This document shows, piece by piece, positions 55,657-64,000 of a stretch of 64,000 bases of DNA. The first letter of the stretch is position 1; every line of letters begins with the position of its first letter. The notes beneath the pieces were generated by a model that did no database searches, was not told where the DNA came from, and was given only the letters and a program-made list of their open reading frames with translations. This DNA is from Campylobacter jejuni (GTDB lineage Bacteria > Campylobacterota > Campylobacteria > Campylobacterales > Campylobacteraceae). Made by a program: the position numbers and the translations under genes. The stretch lies in NCBI GenBank assembly GCA_014305285.1, contig JACRSG010000008.1, forward strand, positions 19,566 through 83,565, read 5' to 3'.

Positions 55657-57483
55657 TTAAGATTTAATCCCTAGTAAGGTATTAAGCATTTGATCGACTG
55701 TGGTTACTATTTTTGCTGCAGCACCGTAACTTGATTGATATTGTATAAGAGCGGCTAATTCTTCATTTGTATTTACACCACTTTTAGATTGGTATTCGCT
55801 ATAAACAGAATTATAAAGAGTTTCATTGCTTGAATTTACGACATTGTTATTTTCACCATCTGAGGCTATTTTACCTGTAAGTTTACGGTAATATTCTTCC
55901 ATAGTAAGATTATCGATAGTGCCATCTTCATTATAAAAATTAACTTTATCATATTGAAGTTGGATGATTTTATTTGCCATATCATTACCGCTATCAACTC
56001 CATTTAAGCTTGCTCTTACTGTGCTTGGATCGTTTAAGATAGAATCCTTTACTTTCATATCGCTTGCATTAGTTCCACTGAAAAAACCACCTATGCTAAA
56101 CGCACCTGCGAAATTTGTACCCTTATCTTCAATGGCTACTTTAAAACCTGATTTTGCATTGATTTGAAATAAACCCTCTTCAGTTTTTGCATCATAGCTA
56201 AAACTTGCATTGATGTGATCATCAACATCATCGTTTGAATTTTTATTGTCATTATCATCTGTATTGGCATTGATTTGACGCATGATATCATTCATGGTTG
56301 TATTTACATCTATGGTGATGGTTTTGGTGAGTTTTTTATCACCTTTATCATCATAAATGACTATATCAAAACTTCCTGGTTGTATGGTTCTATCGTAATT
56401 AACCAAAGGAATATCTTCTTTAAGTCCAGATAGATAATCAGAAGTAACAGAACTTTTCGCAGAGCTTGCATAAAGATTGTTAGTTTCATTGATCATAGTC
56501 TTAGCAAAAGTATCTAAAGAATCCATATAACCTTGAATAATTCCATCTTTATATTTTCCTTCGCTTTTAGTATAATTTCTACCGCGTAAGTCAAGTTGAG
56601 CACCAAGTTGTCCACCGCTAATCTTTGCAGTAAGATCGCGAACTTTTTCATCAGGAGTTTCATAATAAATGCTATAAGATTTATTTTTATCATCATAATC
56701 AAGCTTTAGAGGATGAAAATTTACCCCATCTACTATACTAAAACCTTCTATGCTTAGATTGTATTGATGTCCTGGATCAGTGATGGTTGTATCAAGGCGA
56801 TTGTCTTGATTGATTTCATTTTTGCTTGCAACTGCATTAACTAGCTTTGAAAGAGTAAGCTCAAGTTCATCTCTTCTATCCCTAAGTTCGTTTGCGTGTT
56901 CTGTTGGCAAGGCCTCTTGTCCATAAATTTGTTTATTTATAGTAGCAATTTCTTCGCCGATTTTATTGATCTCATCAACCGTATTTTTAATATCATCATT
57001 TACTTTTTTTTGGATTTTATCCAAGGTCGCAAAGGTGTTATTAACGTTTTCTGTTAAGGTTTGAGAAGTTTTTACAAGGGCTATTTTTGTGGCATTTTCA
57101 TTGGGATTAGATGCAAAATCATTCCAAGCTTTGTTGTAATTTTCTAAATCTTGCAAAATTCCAGTATTTTGCAAGTCTGGAAAACGCTGAGCGATTTCTT
57201 GTAAGGTTGAAGCCATATATTTAGTGTATTCTAGTTGGTTTGATGCACTTTTTAATTTATAGTAAGAATACTCATCATGCAAACGCACTATGCTTTCTAC
57301 AGCAGTTCCTGTACCTACTTGAACTCCATCTGTGCTAATATACCCATTTGCAGTTTGCACCACTCTTTGGCGTGTATAAAAAGTTGCATTAGCATTTGAG
57401 ATATTATTTCCAGTTGTTGCAATTTGAACTTCGCTTGCTTTTAAGCCTGTAACACCTGTGTATAATGTTCCAAAAATACCCAT
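55657..57483 (-). CDS. flgK: Flagellar hook-filament junction protein FlgK
   Basis: HAP1, joining hook and filament. 608 residues with the conserved N-terminus MGIFGTLYTGVTGLKASE, the ISNANATFYTRQR segment and the C-terminal amphipathic helix QYQSSYGAAAKIVTTVDQMLNTLL. The central part is variable. Start with AAGGAT upstream. It is in the minus-strand flagellar run with flgN, which encodes its chaperone. Confidence 0.95.
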   Translation of the reverse strand: MGIFGTLYTGVTGLKASEVQIATTGNNISNANATFYTRQRVVQTANGYISTDGVQVGTGTAVESIVRLHDEYSYYKLKSASNQLEYTKYMASTLQEIAQRFPDLQNTGILQDLENYNKAWNDFASNPNENATKIALVKTSQTLTENVNNTFATLDKIQKKVNDDIKNTVDEINKIGEEIATINKQIYGQEALPTEHANELRDRRDELELTLSKLVNAVASKNEINQDNRLDTTITDPGHQYNLSIEGFSIVDGVNFHPLKLDYDDKNKSYSIYYETPDEKVRDLTAKISGGQLGAQLDLRGRNYTKSEGKYKDGIIQGYMDSLDTFAKTMINETNNLYASSAKSSVTSDYLSGLKEDIPLVNYDRTIQPGSFDIVIYDDKGDKKLTKTITIDVNTTMNDIMRQINANTDDNDNKNSNDDVDDHINASFSYDAKTEEGLFQINAKSGFKVAIEDKGTNFAGAFSIGGFFSGTNASDMKVKDSILNDPSTVRASLNGVDSGNDMANKIIQLQYDKVNFYNEDGTIDNLTMEEYYRKLTGKIASDGENNNVVNSSNETLYNSVYSEYQSKSGVNTNEELAALIQYQSSYGAAAKIVTTVDQMLNTLLGIKS

Positions 57484-57492
57484 TATAAATCC

Positions 57493-57927
57493 TTATACAT
57501 TGATCTTGAAAATTGACTCTGGATTTGTCTTTTTATCTCCATAAGCATTATTTGTTCCATCATTGATATCAAACATTTTATTTACTAAGCCATCAAGAAA
57601 ATCTTTGACAATAAGAACAAATTTAGCATATTCCTTGTTTTTACTATGAAGGTTTTGAAGATTTTTTTTAAGTAGATCTAGTTTTTGTTTATCTTCATCA
57701 TCTAAGAGTTCACTAAGGCCTTTTGTAGAGCTATTGTTTAACTCAACCAAGGCAATATCAAGTTGTTTTTTAGCTGTAATAAATTCGGCGATAAGTTTGT
57801 TTTTTTCTTCTACACTGGGTGTTACACTCTCATGTTTAGCCACTTTGATATTTTCTATATCTTCTTCGGTTAAAGCAATAAGTTTTGCTAAGATAGCATT
57901 TACTTCATTAAGTTTTTGTTTAAGCAT
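57493..57927 (-). CDS. flgN: FlgN-like export chaperone
   Basis: A 144-residue acidic coiled-coil protein directly upstream of flgK, the position and size expected for the FlgK/FlgL chaperone. It lacks strong motifs, so the name rests mainly on context. Its ribosome site lies in one arm of a 10-bp hairpin (57931-57960), which could control its translation. Confidence 0.72.
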   Translation of the reverse strand: MLKQKLNEVNAILAKLIALTEEDIENIKVAKHESVTPSVEEKNKLIAEFITAKKQLDIALVELNNSSTKGLSELLDDEDKQKLDLLKKNLQNLHSKNKEYAKFVLIVKDFLDGLVNKMFDINDGTNNAYGDKKTNPESIFKINV

Positions 57928-57930
57928 ATT

Positions 57931-57960
57931 TTCTCCTTTTCTCTCTCAAAAAAAGGAGAA
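57931..57960 (-). promoter_or_regulatory. Hairpin that covers the flgN ribosome site
   Basis: On the minus strand TTCTCCTTTT and AAAAGGAGAA form a perfect 10-bp stem with a 10-base loop. The second arm contains the AAGGAG ribosome site 5 bases before the flgN ATG, so the stem would sequester it. Confidence 0.7.
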
Positions 57961-57968
57961 TGAAAGTT

Positions 57969-58166
57969 TTAGATTAAAGAGTCAGCAATCGCAGCAGCTG
58001 TAGCTTTTGTATCGATTTTATAAGTACCGTTTTTAATCTGCTCTGCGATTTTACTCGCTTTATCATTTTCCGTTTTTTGAGTATCGTTTGTTTTAGTTTC
58101 TTTATCTATTCTATTTGTATTTAATGCGGTATTTGCCACATAACTTTGTTGTATAGGATTGATCAT
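57969..58166 (-). CDS. flgM: Anti-sigma-28 factor FlgM
   Basis: A 65-residue protein beginning MINPIQQSYV with the C-terminal helix ASKIAEQIKNGTYKIDTKATA that binds FliA. FlgM holds sigma28 inactive until exported. In C. jejuni its own gene is sigma28-dependent, and a sigma28-like promoter is visible upstream. Strong ribosome site TAAGGAGG. Confidence 0.9.
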   Translation of the reverse strand: MINPIQQSYVANTALNTNRIDKETKTNDTQKTENDKASKIAEQIKNGTYKIDTKATAAAIADSLI

Positions 58167-58199
58167 TTCTGCCTCCTTAGTTATAATCCTCTACAAACC

Positions 58200-58225
58200 A
58201 TATCGACCCAAATTTAAAAAACTTA
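58200..58225 (-). promoter_or_regulatory. Sigma28 (FliA) promoter of flgM
   Basis: The minus strand reads TAAG (-35) then CGATAT (-10, at 58200-58205), 16 bases apart, matching the Campylobacter FliA consensus. It lies about 34 bases before the flgM start. Confidence 0.7.
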
Positions 58226-58564
58226 ACCCCTTTCTTTTAAAAAATCGTATAATAATTTTGAAAAACCCATACCTCCACTTAAGGCTTTACTCATAGTATC
58301 GTTATACATGGAAGAATATATTTCATCGCTGGCATCTTTTCCAAAGAGTGAATTTTGACTTTTTAAAGACACATCTAAAACTTGCTTTAAAAAAAATGCT
58401 TCAAAAGCATCCGTTTGTTCTTTTAAGGCTTCATCTTCTTTGCTCTTTGTAACTCTATCATTATCATTTATTTTCATGCTTGATTCTAAATTTCTTGCTT
58501 TGGCTGCACGATCAAGCAAAGCACTATTTATACTATAAGTATTTAAAAAATTATCCACTTTCAT
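58223..58564 (-). CDS. flgJ: FlgJ-like rod-binding protein (N-terminal domain only)
   Basis: 113 residues matching the rod-binding half of FlgJ (EAFFLKQVLDVSL, SDEIYSSMYNDTMSKAL). The peptidoglycan hydrolase domain of enteric FlgJ is absent, as is normal for epsilonproteobacteria. Its ATG overlaps the flgI stop by one base. It is a rod-assembly cap. Confidence 0.87.
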   Translation of the reverse strand: MKVDNFLNTYSINSALLDRAAKARNLESSMKINDNDRVTKSKEDEALKEQTDAFEAFFLKQVLDVSLKSQNSLFGKDASDEIYSSMYNDTMSKALSGGMGFSKLLYDFLKERG

Positions 58565-59610
58565 TAGATGATTTCCAAGTCTGCATTAATTGCGCCTGCA
58601 CGCTTTAAATTTTCCATAATAGCGATAATGTCATTTGGAGTTGCTCCAAGTTTGTTAAGCATTCTAGCTATATTTGCAACTGTGCTTTTTGCATTGTTGA
58701 TTCTTAAGGTATTTGAACTTGGATCTATAAAACCACCATCTTTCATATCGATTTCATTTTGATTAGCTACTGCATTATTGCTTGGGTCTATTTTTATAGT
58801 GATATCTTTATGAGTGATTAAAACAGGTTCTACCTCTACATCAACTCCGGCAATCACTGTTCCTGTTCTTTCATCAATAATGACTTTGCTTTGTGGTTTA
58901 TAAGTTATATCCTGTTCTAAAACTCTTGCCATAAAATCAACATTTGAAAGATCTTCAGGTTTTTTGAGTTTTACTGTGCGAGAGTCGATGGCTTTAGCTA
59001 CTTCTTCGCCAAAGACAGTATTTAAAACTCTTTCTATATCGTTTGCGGTTTTAAAGTCTGCTACTTTTAAACTTAAGGTTAGATCATTGTTTTGGCTAAA
59101 ATTTTGTGGAATTTCTCTTTCTACATTAGCTCCGCCCATTACAGTTGCAGCAGTTGAGTGAGAACCTGCTCCTCCTGGTCTAGGTGTTAAACCTCCTGTT
59201 GAGATAGAGCCTTGTGCTATAGCATAAATTTCACCATCAATCCCACGAAGTGCAGTCAGTAAAAGTGTTCCGCCTTGTAAAGATTTTGCATCACCCATAG
59301 ATGAAACGGTAATATCAAGTTTATCTCCGCTTTTTGCAAAGGCTGGAAGTTTGGCTGTAACCATAACAGCTGCGGTATTTTTTGATTTGATATCGTTAGG
59401 ATCTACTTTGATATTCATACCTTGCAAAAGGTTTGAGATGGATTGTAGTGTAAATTTAGAGCTTGTTCCATCGCCGCTTCCATTAAGCCCTACAACAAGT
59501 CCATAACCTATAAGTTGGTTATCTCTTACACCTACAGTGTTTGCTACATCCTTGATTTGCACTGCAAAAATGCTTGTCATAAAGAGTAAAAATATCGTTA
59601 AAACTCTCAT
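58564..59610 (-). CDS. flgI: Flagellar P-ring protein FlgI
   Basis: Forms the periplasmic P ring around the rod. 348 residues with a signal peptide (MRVLTIFLLFMTSIFA), the conserved IKDVANTVGVRDNQLIGYGL start and VVGLNGSGDGT, and a C-terminal NNAKSTVANIARMLNKLG. The start follows AAAGGAAGAATCC. A sigma54 promoter lies upstream. Confidence 0.95.
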   Translation of the reverse strand: MRVLTIFLLFMTSIFAVQIKDVANTVGVRDNQLIGYGLVVGLNGSGDGTSSKFTLQSISNLLQGMNIKVDPNDIKSKNTAAVMVTAKLPAFAKSGDKLDITVSSMGDAKSLQGGTLLLTALRGIDGEIYAIAQGSISTGGLTPRPGGAGSHSTAATVMGGANVEREIPQNFSQNNDLTLSLKVADFKTANDIERVLNTVFGEEVAKAIDSRTVKLKKPEDLSNVDFMARVLEQDITYKPQSKVIIDERTGTVIAGVDVEVEPVLITHKDITIKIDPSNNAVANQNEIDMKDGGFIDPSSNTLRINNAKSTVANIARMLNKLGATPNDIIAIMENLKRAGAINADLEII

Positions 59611-59645
59611 GGATTCTTCCTTTAATCTATTGTTGATGATAGATC

Positions 59646-59663
59646 AAGCAAGAAGTGTTCCAA
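59646..59663 (-). promoter_or_regulatory. Sigma54 (RpoN) promoter of flgI
   Basis: The minus strand reads TTGGAACACTTCTTGCTT, with GG (59660-59661) and GC (59648-59649) 10 bases apart, a near-perfect -24/-12 promoter. It agrees with class 2 flagellar gene control by RpoN and FlgSR in C. jejuni. Confidence 0.9.
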
Positions 59664-59668
59664 GTAAG

Positions 59669-60355
59669 TTAAGAAGCGTAAAAGCTTAAGCTAGTTGATC
59701 CAAATTTCTTTTCTTTGACTTTTTGAAAATTTTGGATTTTTTCGGGAGTTTTTATGGTTGAGTGGTGTTCAAAAATAATTAAATTTAAAATTTTTAAATC
59801 TAAATTTTCTAAAAAATGATAAATTTTTTCATAAATATCACTAAAACCTTCTCTGATATCAAAAGGTGGATCAAGATATAAGATGATTTCATTTTTTGAA
59901 TTTTCTATGAGTTTAGGTAAAATTTCAAAAGTATTTGCGTGAATAACTTTTAAATTTGAGTTTATATTTTTAGCATTTTCTAAAGCAATTTTATAAGCTT
60001 TTGTATCAAGCTCTATAGCATAAGCTTTTAAAGCATAATTACTTAGTGCTTCAGCTGCCATCAAAGCACTTCCACCAAAGGCTTCAATGAAAATTTTATC
60101 TCTTAAATCTTCTCTTATTACATTAAAAACACAACTTTTTACTATGCTTTTTGTACTTCTGGTTGTTGCAAGACTAGGTAAAAGTAGTTTTTTTCCTTTG
60201 TATTTACCCCTTTCTATATTTGTATAAAGCTTTGTTTCTTTAGTTTTTTTTGTTTTTTCTTTAGGAGGTTTAATTTCTTGTTTTTGAAGAAATTTTTTTC
60301 TTTTTTCATTGTGATTAAAAAAGTCTTTAACGCTTATAAATTCATCATTCATCAT
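59669..60355 (-). CDS. rsmD: RsmD-like 16S rRNA (guanine-N2)-methyltransferase
   Basis: A SAM-dependent methyltransferase of 228 residues. The N-terminal 50 residues are basic and probably bind RNA. The methyltransferase core follows, with FIEAFGGSALMAAEAL as the SAM loop near residue 90 and DPPFD near residue 165 as the catalytic (D/N)PP(Y/F). RsmD modifies G966 of 16S rRNA in E. coli. It overlaps the upstream gene by 11 bases. Confidence 0.82.
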   Translation of the reverse strand: MMNDEFISVKDFFNHNEKRKKFLQKQEIKPPKEKTKKTKETKLYTNIERGKYKGKKLLLPSLATTRSTKSIVKSCVFNVIREDLRDKIFIEAFGGSALMAAEALSNYALKAYAIELDTKAYKIALENAKNINSNLKVIHANTFEILPKLIENSKNEIILYLDPPFDIREGFSDIYEKIYHFLENLDLKILNLIIFEHHSTIKTPEKIQNFQKVKEKKFGSTSLSFYAS

Positions 60356-60728
60356 TAAGTGCTTTGATGAGTTTATTTTTAAGATCTTTTATAGCAAGAT
60401 CGATTTTATTTTCATAATCTTTTTTAAATTCCAAAGCAATAGCGTCAATTTTTTCTTCAAGCAGTCTTTTTTGTTCAAGTGCAAGTTGCAAAGCTGCTGC
60501 TTTTAAGGCATTATCAAATTCATTTAAGGACTCAAACAAGGCTTCTTTGCTAAATGGTATGCTTAAAAATGGAGAGTTTTTAGAGATGATAAATAAGGGT
60601 TTTGCGGTATAAATTTTTTCATCGCTAATGATGAAATCACAATTTTTTTTCATTACCAAATGATCTTTTAAAAAAAGTTCTAAAGTTTTTTCTATGATGG
60701 GATCTTTGCATTCTAAAGAGATTTTCAT
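60345..60728 (-). CDS. Conserved hypothetical protein of 127 residues
   Basis: A small soluble protein with a mixed N-terminal domain (ISLECKDPIIEKTLELF, IISDEKIYTAKPLFIIS) and a C-terminal long coiled-coil helix from residue 75. It is translationally coupled to both neighbours (four-base overlap with the upstream gene, 11-base overlap with the rsmD-like gene). I do not recognise the family. Confidence 0.7.
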   Translation of the reverse strand: MKISLECKDPIIEKTLELFLKDHLVMKKNCDFIISDEKIYTAKPLFIISKNSPFLSIPFSKEALFESLNEFDNALKAAALQLALEQKRLLEEKIDAIALEFKKDYENKIDLAIKDLKNKLIKALNDE

Positions 60729-61798
60729 ATCAAACTAACCTTTAAAGTGTGATTTTTTAATGATGGAGCTTGTATGCCTTCGATAAGAGCTAAAAACTCA
60801 AAACGGCTCAAAATATAAAAGTCTTCAAATTCCCTTTTGCTTGTTTGCATAAGTTTTTTAGCACAAGTATCAAAAAGATAAAAATCTTTTTCTTCTTTTA
60901 CTACCATAAAATCAGCTCCGCTATCATAAGCGTCTAAAACAATATCTGCAGCCATTTTATAGCTGAGTGTGGGATTTAAAGTCAGTAAAGTAAAGCCATT
61001 ATTTTTTATACTGTTTTCATAGGAAATAAATTTAGCCTTAAGTTTGGATTTTAAAGTATCGCAAGCATTAAAACCATAAAAAGCTATATTGAAATCTTTA
61101 AAATTATGTTTAATTTCTTTAAGTTCTTTGATCTCATTATCAAAAGCATTGGTTTTAGGTAAATCAAAGTGTAAAATATTTTTATCAAAAAGCCCTAAAT
61201 TTAAAATTTCATTTTGTAGGTTTTTGATCGTTGTTTCTAAAATTTCATTTTTGCTTTCAAGATGATAAAAAATACCCTTTTCTTTATCTGCTAGAGTTTT
61301 TAAAATTTCTATCTTTTTTTCAGGATATTTTTCTATCATTTTTGAAGCCAAATAAAACACTCCATCGCCCATATATTCAGGAAGATAGTCTAAAATTTCA
61401 CTTGCATAATATAAATAATCATATTTTACATAAAGTTTTTTATCCTCTTCATCACCAAATTTTTCAAGATATTTGTATTTGTCTAAAAAATCATTTTTAT
61501 CGATGATAAGATCTTTAATGGCTCTTTTTGTGCTTAAAGGCTCGATACAAAGACTAAAATCAAATTCTTTTGCTATTTTTTCTAAAGGTGTAAAAAGTGG
61601 TATGATTTGCTTATTTACAACTATGTAAGTATCTTCATCTTTATCAAAATCAAAATAAATATCATCATCTTGAACTTGCAAAAGCAGATCGTAAAAACTT
61701 GCAAAATTTTCATAATTATCATAAACATAAGGTTTATAATAAGCCTCATAATCCTTGGTTTTATCAAATCTAAAAATTCTTAATTCTAATTTTTTCAT
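60725..61798 (-). CDS. Conserved hypothetical protein of 357 residues, HdrB/CCG-like end
   Basis: Starts with a domain of about 90 residues (ELRIFRFDKTKDYEAYYKPY) seen in epsilonproteobacterial proteins next to succinate dehydrogenase or HdrB-like sequence. The C-terminal part has IAFYGFNACDTL and LTLNPTLSYKMAADIVLDAYDSGADFMVV, which resemble degenerate CCG/HdrB domains but with too few cysteines to hold a cluster. Role unknown. The ATG follows AAGGAAAAACC, and thiL is divergent. Confidence 0.6.
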   Translation of the reverse strand: MKKLELRIFRFDKTKDYEAYYKPYVYDNYENFASFYDLLLQVQDDDIYFDFDKDEDTYIVVNKQIIPLFTPLEKIAKEFDFSLCIEPLSTKRAIKDLIIDKNDFLDKYKYLEKFGDEEDKKLYVKYDYLYYASEILDYLPEYMGDGVFYLASKMIEKYPEKKIEILKTLADKEKGIFYHLESKNEILETTIKNLQNEILNLGLFDKNILHFDLPKTNAFDNEIKELKEIKHNFKDFNIAFYGFNACDTLKSKLKAKFISYENSIKNNGFTLLTLNPTLSYKMAADIVLDAYDSGADFMVVKEEKDFYLFDTCAKKLMQTSKREFEDFYILSRFEFLALIEGIQAPSLKNHTLKVSLI

Positions 61799-61868
61799 GG
61801 TTTTTCCTTAAATATTTCTATATTATATAAAATTATTCTAAAATTCACTAGAATTTAAAAGGAAATTT

Positions 61869-61876
61869 TATAAAAT
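61869..61876 (+). promoter_or_regulatory. -10-like element directly before thiL
   Basis: TATAAAAT ends only 8 bases before the thiL ATG, and no ribosome site is visible in between. If it is the promoter, the transcript would be leaderless or nearly so. Confidence 0.35.
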
Positions 61877-61884
61877 CACGCATT

Positions 61885-62709
61885 ATGAACAAAGAAGATT
61901 TTATTATCAAAGCTTTTTTAAATGAAAAAAATGGCGATGATGGAGCTATTATCGATAATTGGTGTTTTAGCAAGGATTTGTTTTTTGAAAATGTGCATTT
62001 TAAAAGAGATTGGTTTAGCTTAGAGCAAATCGCTACAAAAGCGATGCTTGTCAATATTTCAGATGCCATTGTGATGAATGCTACCCCTAAATACGCACTC
62101 TTAGGACTTGCTTTACCAAAACATTTCAGCGAAAATGAAATCAAAGCCTTGCAAAAAGGTTTCTTAAAAACAGCTAGGAAATTTAATATAAAAATCATAG
62201 GCGGCGATACTATAAGCAATGATAAAATAGACATTAGCCTTACTATCATTTCAAAGATCAATAACAAAGCCGTCTTTAGAAAAGGTTTAAAAAAAGGGCA
62301 TTTACTTGCTTATACGGGAAAATTAGGACGAAGTTTAAAAGGGCTTGAAATTTTACAAAATGGGGGCACTTTAAAACCAAACCATGTATTTATAAAACCA
62401 AAATTAAGAGCTAGTTTTTTTTATGAAATTGCACCTTTAATTTCTTGTGCTATGGATATTTCAGATGGTTTAAGCAAGGATTTATCAAGGCTTTTGGCGT
62501 TAAATAAATGTGGAATTTATTGGTTTAAAAAACTTGATGAGAATACGCTTTATAGCGGAGAAGAATATGAAATTTTGTTTGCTTTTGATGAAAAAGAACG
62601 GCAAAATATAGAAACAATAGCCAAAAAACACGGCGTGAAATTAAATATCTTTGGAAAAGCGGTGAAAGGAAAATATGAATTTAGAGGAAGAGAACACCAT
62701 TTTGTATAG
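61885..62709 (+). CDS. thiL: Thiamine-monophosphate kinase
   Basis: Phosphorylates thiamine phosphate to the active diphosphate. 274 residues, somewhat short for ThiL. Shows DDGAIID near residue 19 in place of the usual GDDAA loop, [17 protein letters not shown] near residue 52 (the Mg site D-x-A), GGDTISND near residue 110, and [13 protein letters not shown] near residue 190. It overlaps truD by 35 bases. The start has no clear Shine-Dalgarno sequence. Confidence 0.88.
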   Translation: MNKEDFIIKAFLNEKNGDDGAIIDNWCFSKDLFFENVHFKRDWFSLEQIATKAMLVNISDAIVMNATPKYALLGLALPKHFSENEIKALQKGFLKTARKFNIKIIGGDTISNDKIDISLTIISKINNKAVFRKGLKKGHLLAYTGKLGRSLKGLEILQNGGTLKPNHVFIKPKLRASFFYEIAPLISCAMDISDGLSKDLSRLLALNKCGIYWFKKLDENTLYSGEEYEILFAFDEKERQNIETIAKKHGVKLNIFGKAVKGKYEFRGREHHFV

Positions 62710-63784
62710 TTTAAAACACAGTCCTATTAATGCGTATTTTAGTAAAAATAGTGATGATTTTGTAGTGCGTGAAAGGCCTTTGTATAAATTTAGCGGCAAG
62801 GGCGAGCATCTTATTTTACATATCAATAAAAAAGATTTAACCACAAATGAGGCTTTAAAAATTTTAAGCGAAGCAAGTGGGGTTAAAATACGTGATTTTG
62901 GTTATGCAGGGCTTAAAGACAAACAAGGATCAACCTTTCAATATCTTTCTATGCCTAAAAAATTTGAGAGTTTTTTATCAAATTTTTCTCATTCTAAGCT
63001 TAAAATTTTAGAAGCTTTTACCCATGAAAACAAGTTAAGAATAGGGCATTTAAAAGGAAATTCCTTTTTTATACGCTTAAAAAAAGTTTTGCCAGGTGAT
63101 GCCTTAAAACTAGAACAAGCTTTGATAAATTTAGACAAGCAAGGTTTTGCGAATTATTTTGGTTATCAGCGTTTTGGAAAATTGGGGGATAATTATAAAG
63201 AAGGACTTGAAATTTTGCATGGTAAAAAGATGAAAAATGTTAAAATGAAAGAGTTTTTAATCTCAGCTTTTCAAAGTGAGCTTTTTAATCGCTATTTGAG
63301 TAAAAGAGTAGAATTATCACACTTTGCAAATGATTTTAGCGAAAAAGAATTGATTCAAATTTATAAAATTTCTAGAGAAGAAGCCAAGGATCTTAAAAAA
63401 CAAGACCAATTTTTTAAGCTTTTAAAAGGTGAGGTTTTAGGGCATTATCCTTTTGGAAAATGTTTTTTATGCGAGGATTTAAGCGTTGAACTTGAGCGTT
63501 TTAGAGCAAGAGATATTAGTACTATGGGGCTTTTAATCGGTGCTAAGGCTTATGAAACAGGAGAAGGTTTGGCTTTAAATTTAGAAAATGAAATTTTTAA
63601 AAATGCTTTGGAATTTAAGGCTAACATGCAAGGTTCAAGACGCTTTATGTGGGGATATTTAGAAGAGTTAAAATGGCGTTATGATAAAGAAAAAGCTCAT
63701 TTTTGTATAGAGTTTTTCTTACAAAAAGGATCTTACGCCACTGTGGTTTTAGAAGAGATTTTGCATAAAAATTTGTTTGAGTGA
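62675..63784 (+). CDS. truD: tRNA pseudouridine(13) synthase TruD
   Basis: Makes pseudouridine 13 in tRNA. 369 residues with the catalytic aspartate D82 in [12 protein letters not shown], the NYFGYQRFG motif near residue 160 and the inserted TRUD domain behind it. The ATG has AAAGGAAAAT upstream, inside thiL. The pair thiL-truD is translationally coupled. Confidence 0.94.
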   Translation: MNLEEENTILYSLKHSPINAYFSKNSDDFVVRERPLYKFSGKGEHLILHINKKDLTTNEALKILSEASGVKIRDFGYAGLKDKQGSTFQYLSMPKKFESFLSNFSHSKLKILEAFTHENKLRIGHLKGNSFFIRLKKVLPGDALKLEQALINLDKQGFANYFGYQRFGKLGDNYKEGLEILHGKKMKNVKMKEFLISAFQSELFNRYLSKRVELSHFANDFSEKELIQIYKISREEAKDLKKQDQFFKLLKGEVLGHYPFGKCFLCEDLSVELERFRARDISTMGLLIGAKAYETGEGLALNLENEIFKNALEFKANMQGSRRFMWGYLEELKWRYDKEKAHFCIEFFLQKGSYATVVLEEILHKNLFE

Positions 63785-63860
63785 GTGTAAATATATCTAA
63801 AATATATATTTCATTTTTTCCTCTTAAATTCCCTCTTGAGTCTAGGCACATCTTTGAAAA

Positions 63861-64000
63861 TCAATTTGATATACCCCCCCCATACCAATTTTTACTGGCT
63901 TTTATAAATTCTTCTCCTAGTTTATAAGTAAAACATTCTTTTTCTTTTAAAGCTTCATTATAATCAGGATAAGTTTCTAAAGGGGGTAAAGCTAAATTTG
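63861..64000 (-). CDS. C-terminal end of an unidentified protein with a poly-G tract (cut by window edge)
   Basis: Reading leftward from the edge, the frame gives LALPPLETYPDYNEALK, YKLGEEFIKASKNWYGGG and stops at TGA (63861-63863). The tail YKLGxxxIKAxKNWYxGGY is familiar from the C-termini of C. jejuni sugar-transfer and surface-modification proteins, but I cannot name the protein. In the present G8 state the protein ends shortly after the tract. With nine G it would continue as YIKLIFKDVPRLKREFKRKK to a stop at 63811-63813. Confidence 0.6.
   Translation of the reverse strand, partial: NLALPPLETYPDYNEALKEKECFTYKLGEEFIKASKNWYGGGISN
63874..63881 (-). repeat. Poly-C/G (8) tract near the end of a coding region
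   Basis: Eight C on the plus strand, that is eight G in the coding sense. G8-G10 runs are the typical slippage sites of C. jejuni contingency genes. Here the shift would exchange the last few residues rather than abolish the protein. Confidence 0.75.

Overview
The window is AT-rich epsilonproteobacterial chromosome. Gene content, gene order and near-identical proteins point to Campylobacter jejuni: a 985-residue Cas9 almost identical to the well-studied CjCas9, CadF with FRLS at residues 134-137, the cts transformation operon and the ccoNOQP cluster. It runs in the opposite direction to my memory of the NCTC 11168 map (roughly Cj1530 to Cj1457c). Several decayed genes suggest a divergent or host-restricted lineage. 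I cannot assign strain or subspecies; subsp. doylei is only a guess.

Layout. 1-2.6 kb: coaE (5' end only), purM and a DcuC-type transporter. 2.8-9.4 kb: a complete type II-C CRISPR-Cas locus with cas9-cas1-cas2, a minus-strand tracrRNA with its own promoter, and a CRISPR array of 33 repeats and 32 spacers. The repeats carry their own promoters, and the first two spacers are identical. 9.5-12.9 kb: a minus-strand operon of a multicopper oxidase, moaD, moaE and moeA. 13-15.3 kb: nspC, modE and a chemoreceptor remnant. 15.4-20.4 kb: putA-putP for proline catabolism. 20.5-26.2 kb: a type I restriction-modification locus in the order hsdR-hsdS-hsdM. Its hsdS carries a G9 tract, a 12-bp tandem repeat and a 30-bp direct repeat, all suited to switching specificity.

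26.3-30.4 kb: selC, purA, FliJ-like and MotE-like flagellar genes, a DUF507 gene and carA. 30.4-37.1 kb: a TauE-like membrane protein, a broken histidine kinase with an intact response regulator, ccoNOQP and four small accessory genes. 37.1-44.8 kb: addB-addA, rplM-rpsI, cadF and a HAD hydrolase pseudogene. 44.9-54.1 kb: pyruvate:flavodoxin oxidoreductase and the transformation operon ctsR-D-P-X-E-F. 54.1-61.8 kb, minus strand: a TauE-like protein, a DUF2400 protein, flgK-flgN-flgM-flgJ-flgI and three further genes. 61.9-63.8 kb: thiL-truD, followed by the tail of a minus-strand gene with a poly-C/G tract.

Main observation. The tRNA-Sec gene has a TTA (UUA) anticodon where TCA is required. 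The genes I expect around it for selenocysteine and formate dehydrogenase (fdhTU, selD, the fdh operon) are absent from their usual positions. The type I RM locus sits where fdhTU would be, a chemoreceptor is reduced to about 46 codons, and modE survives. This looks like loss of the selenoprotein formate dehydrogenase system with selC left as a relic. Proof needs a whole-genome search for selA, selB, selD and fdhA.

Comparisons with NCTC 11168 and CjCas9 are from memory; no database search was run.
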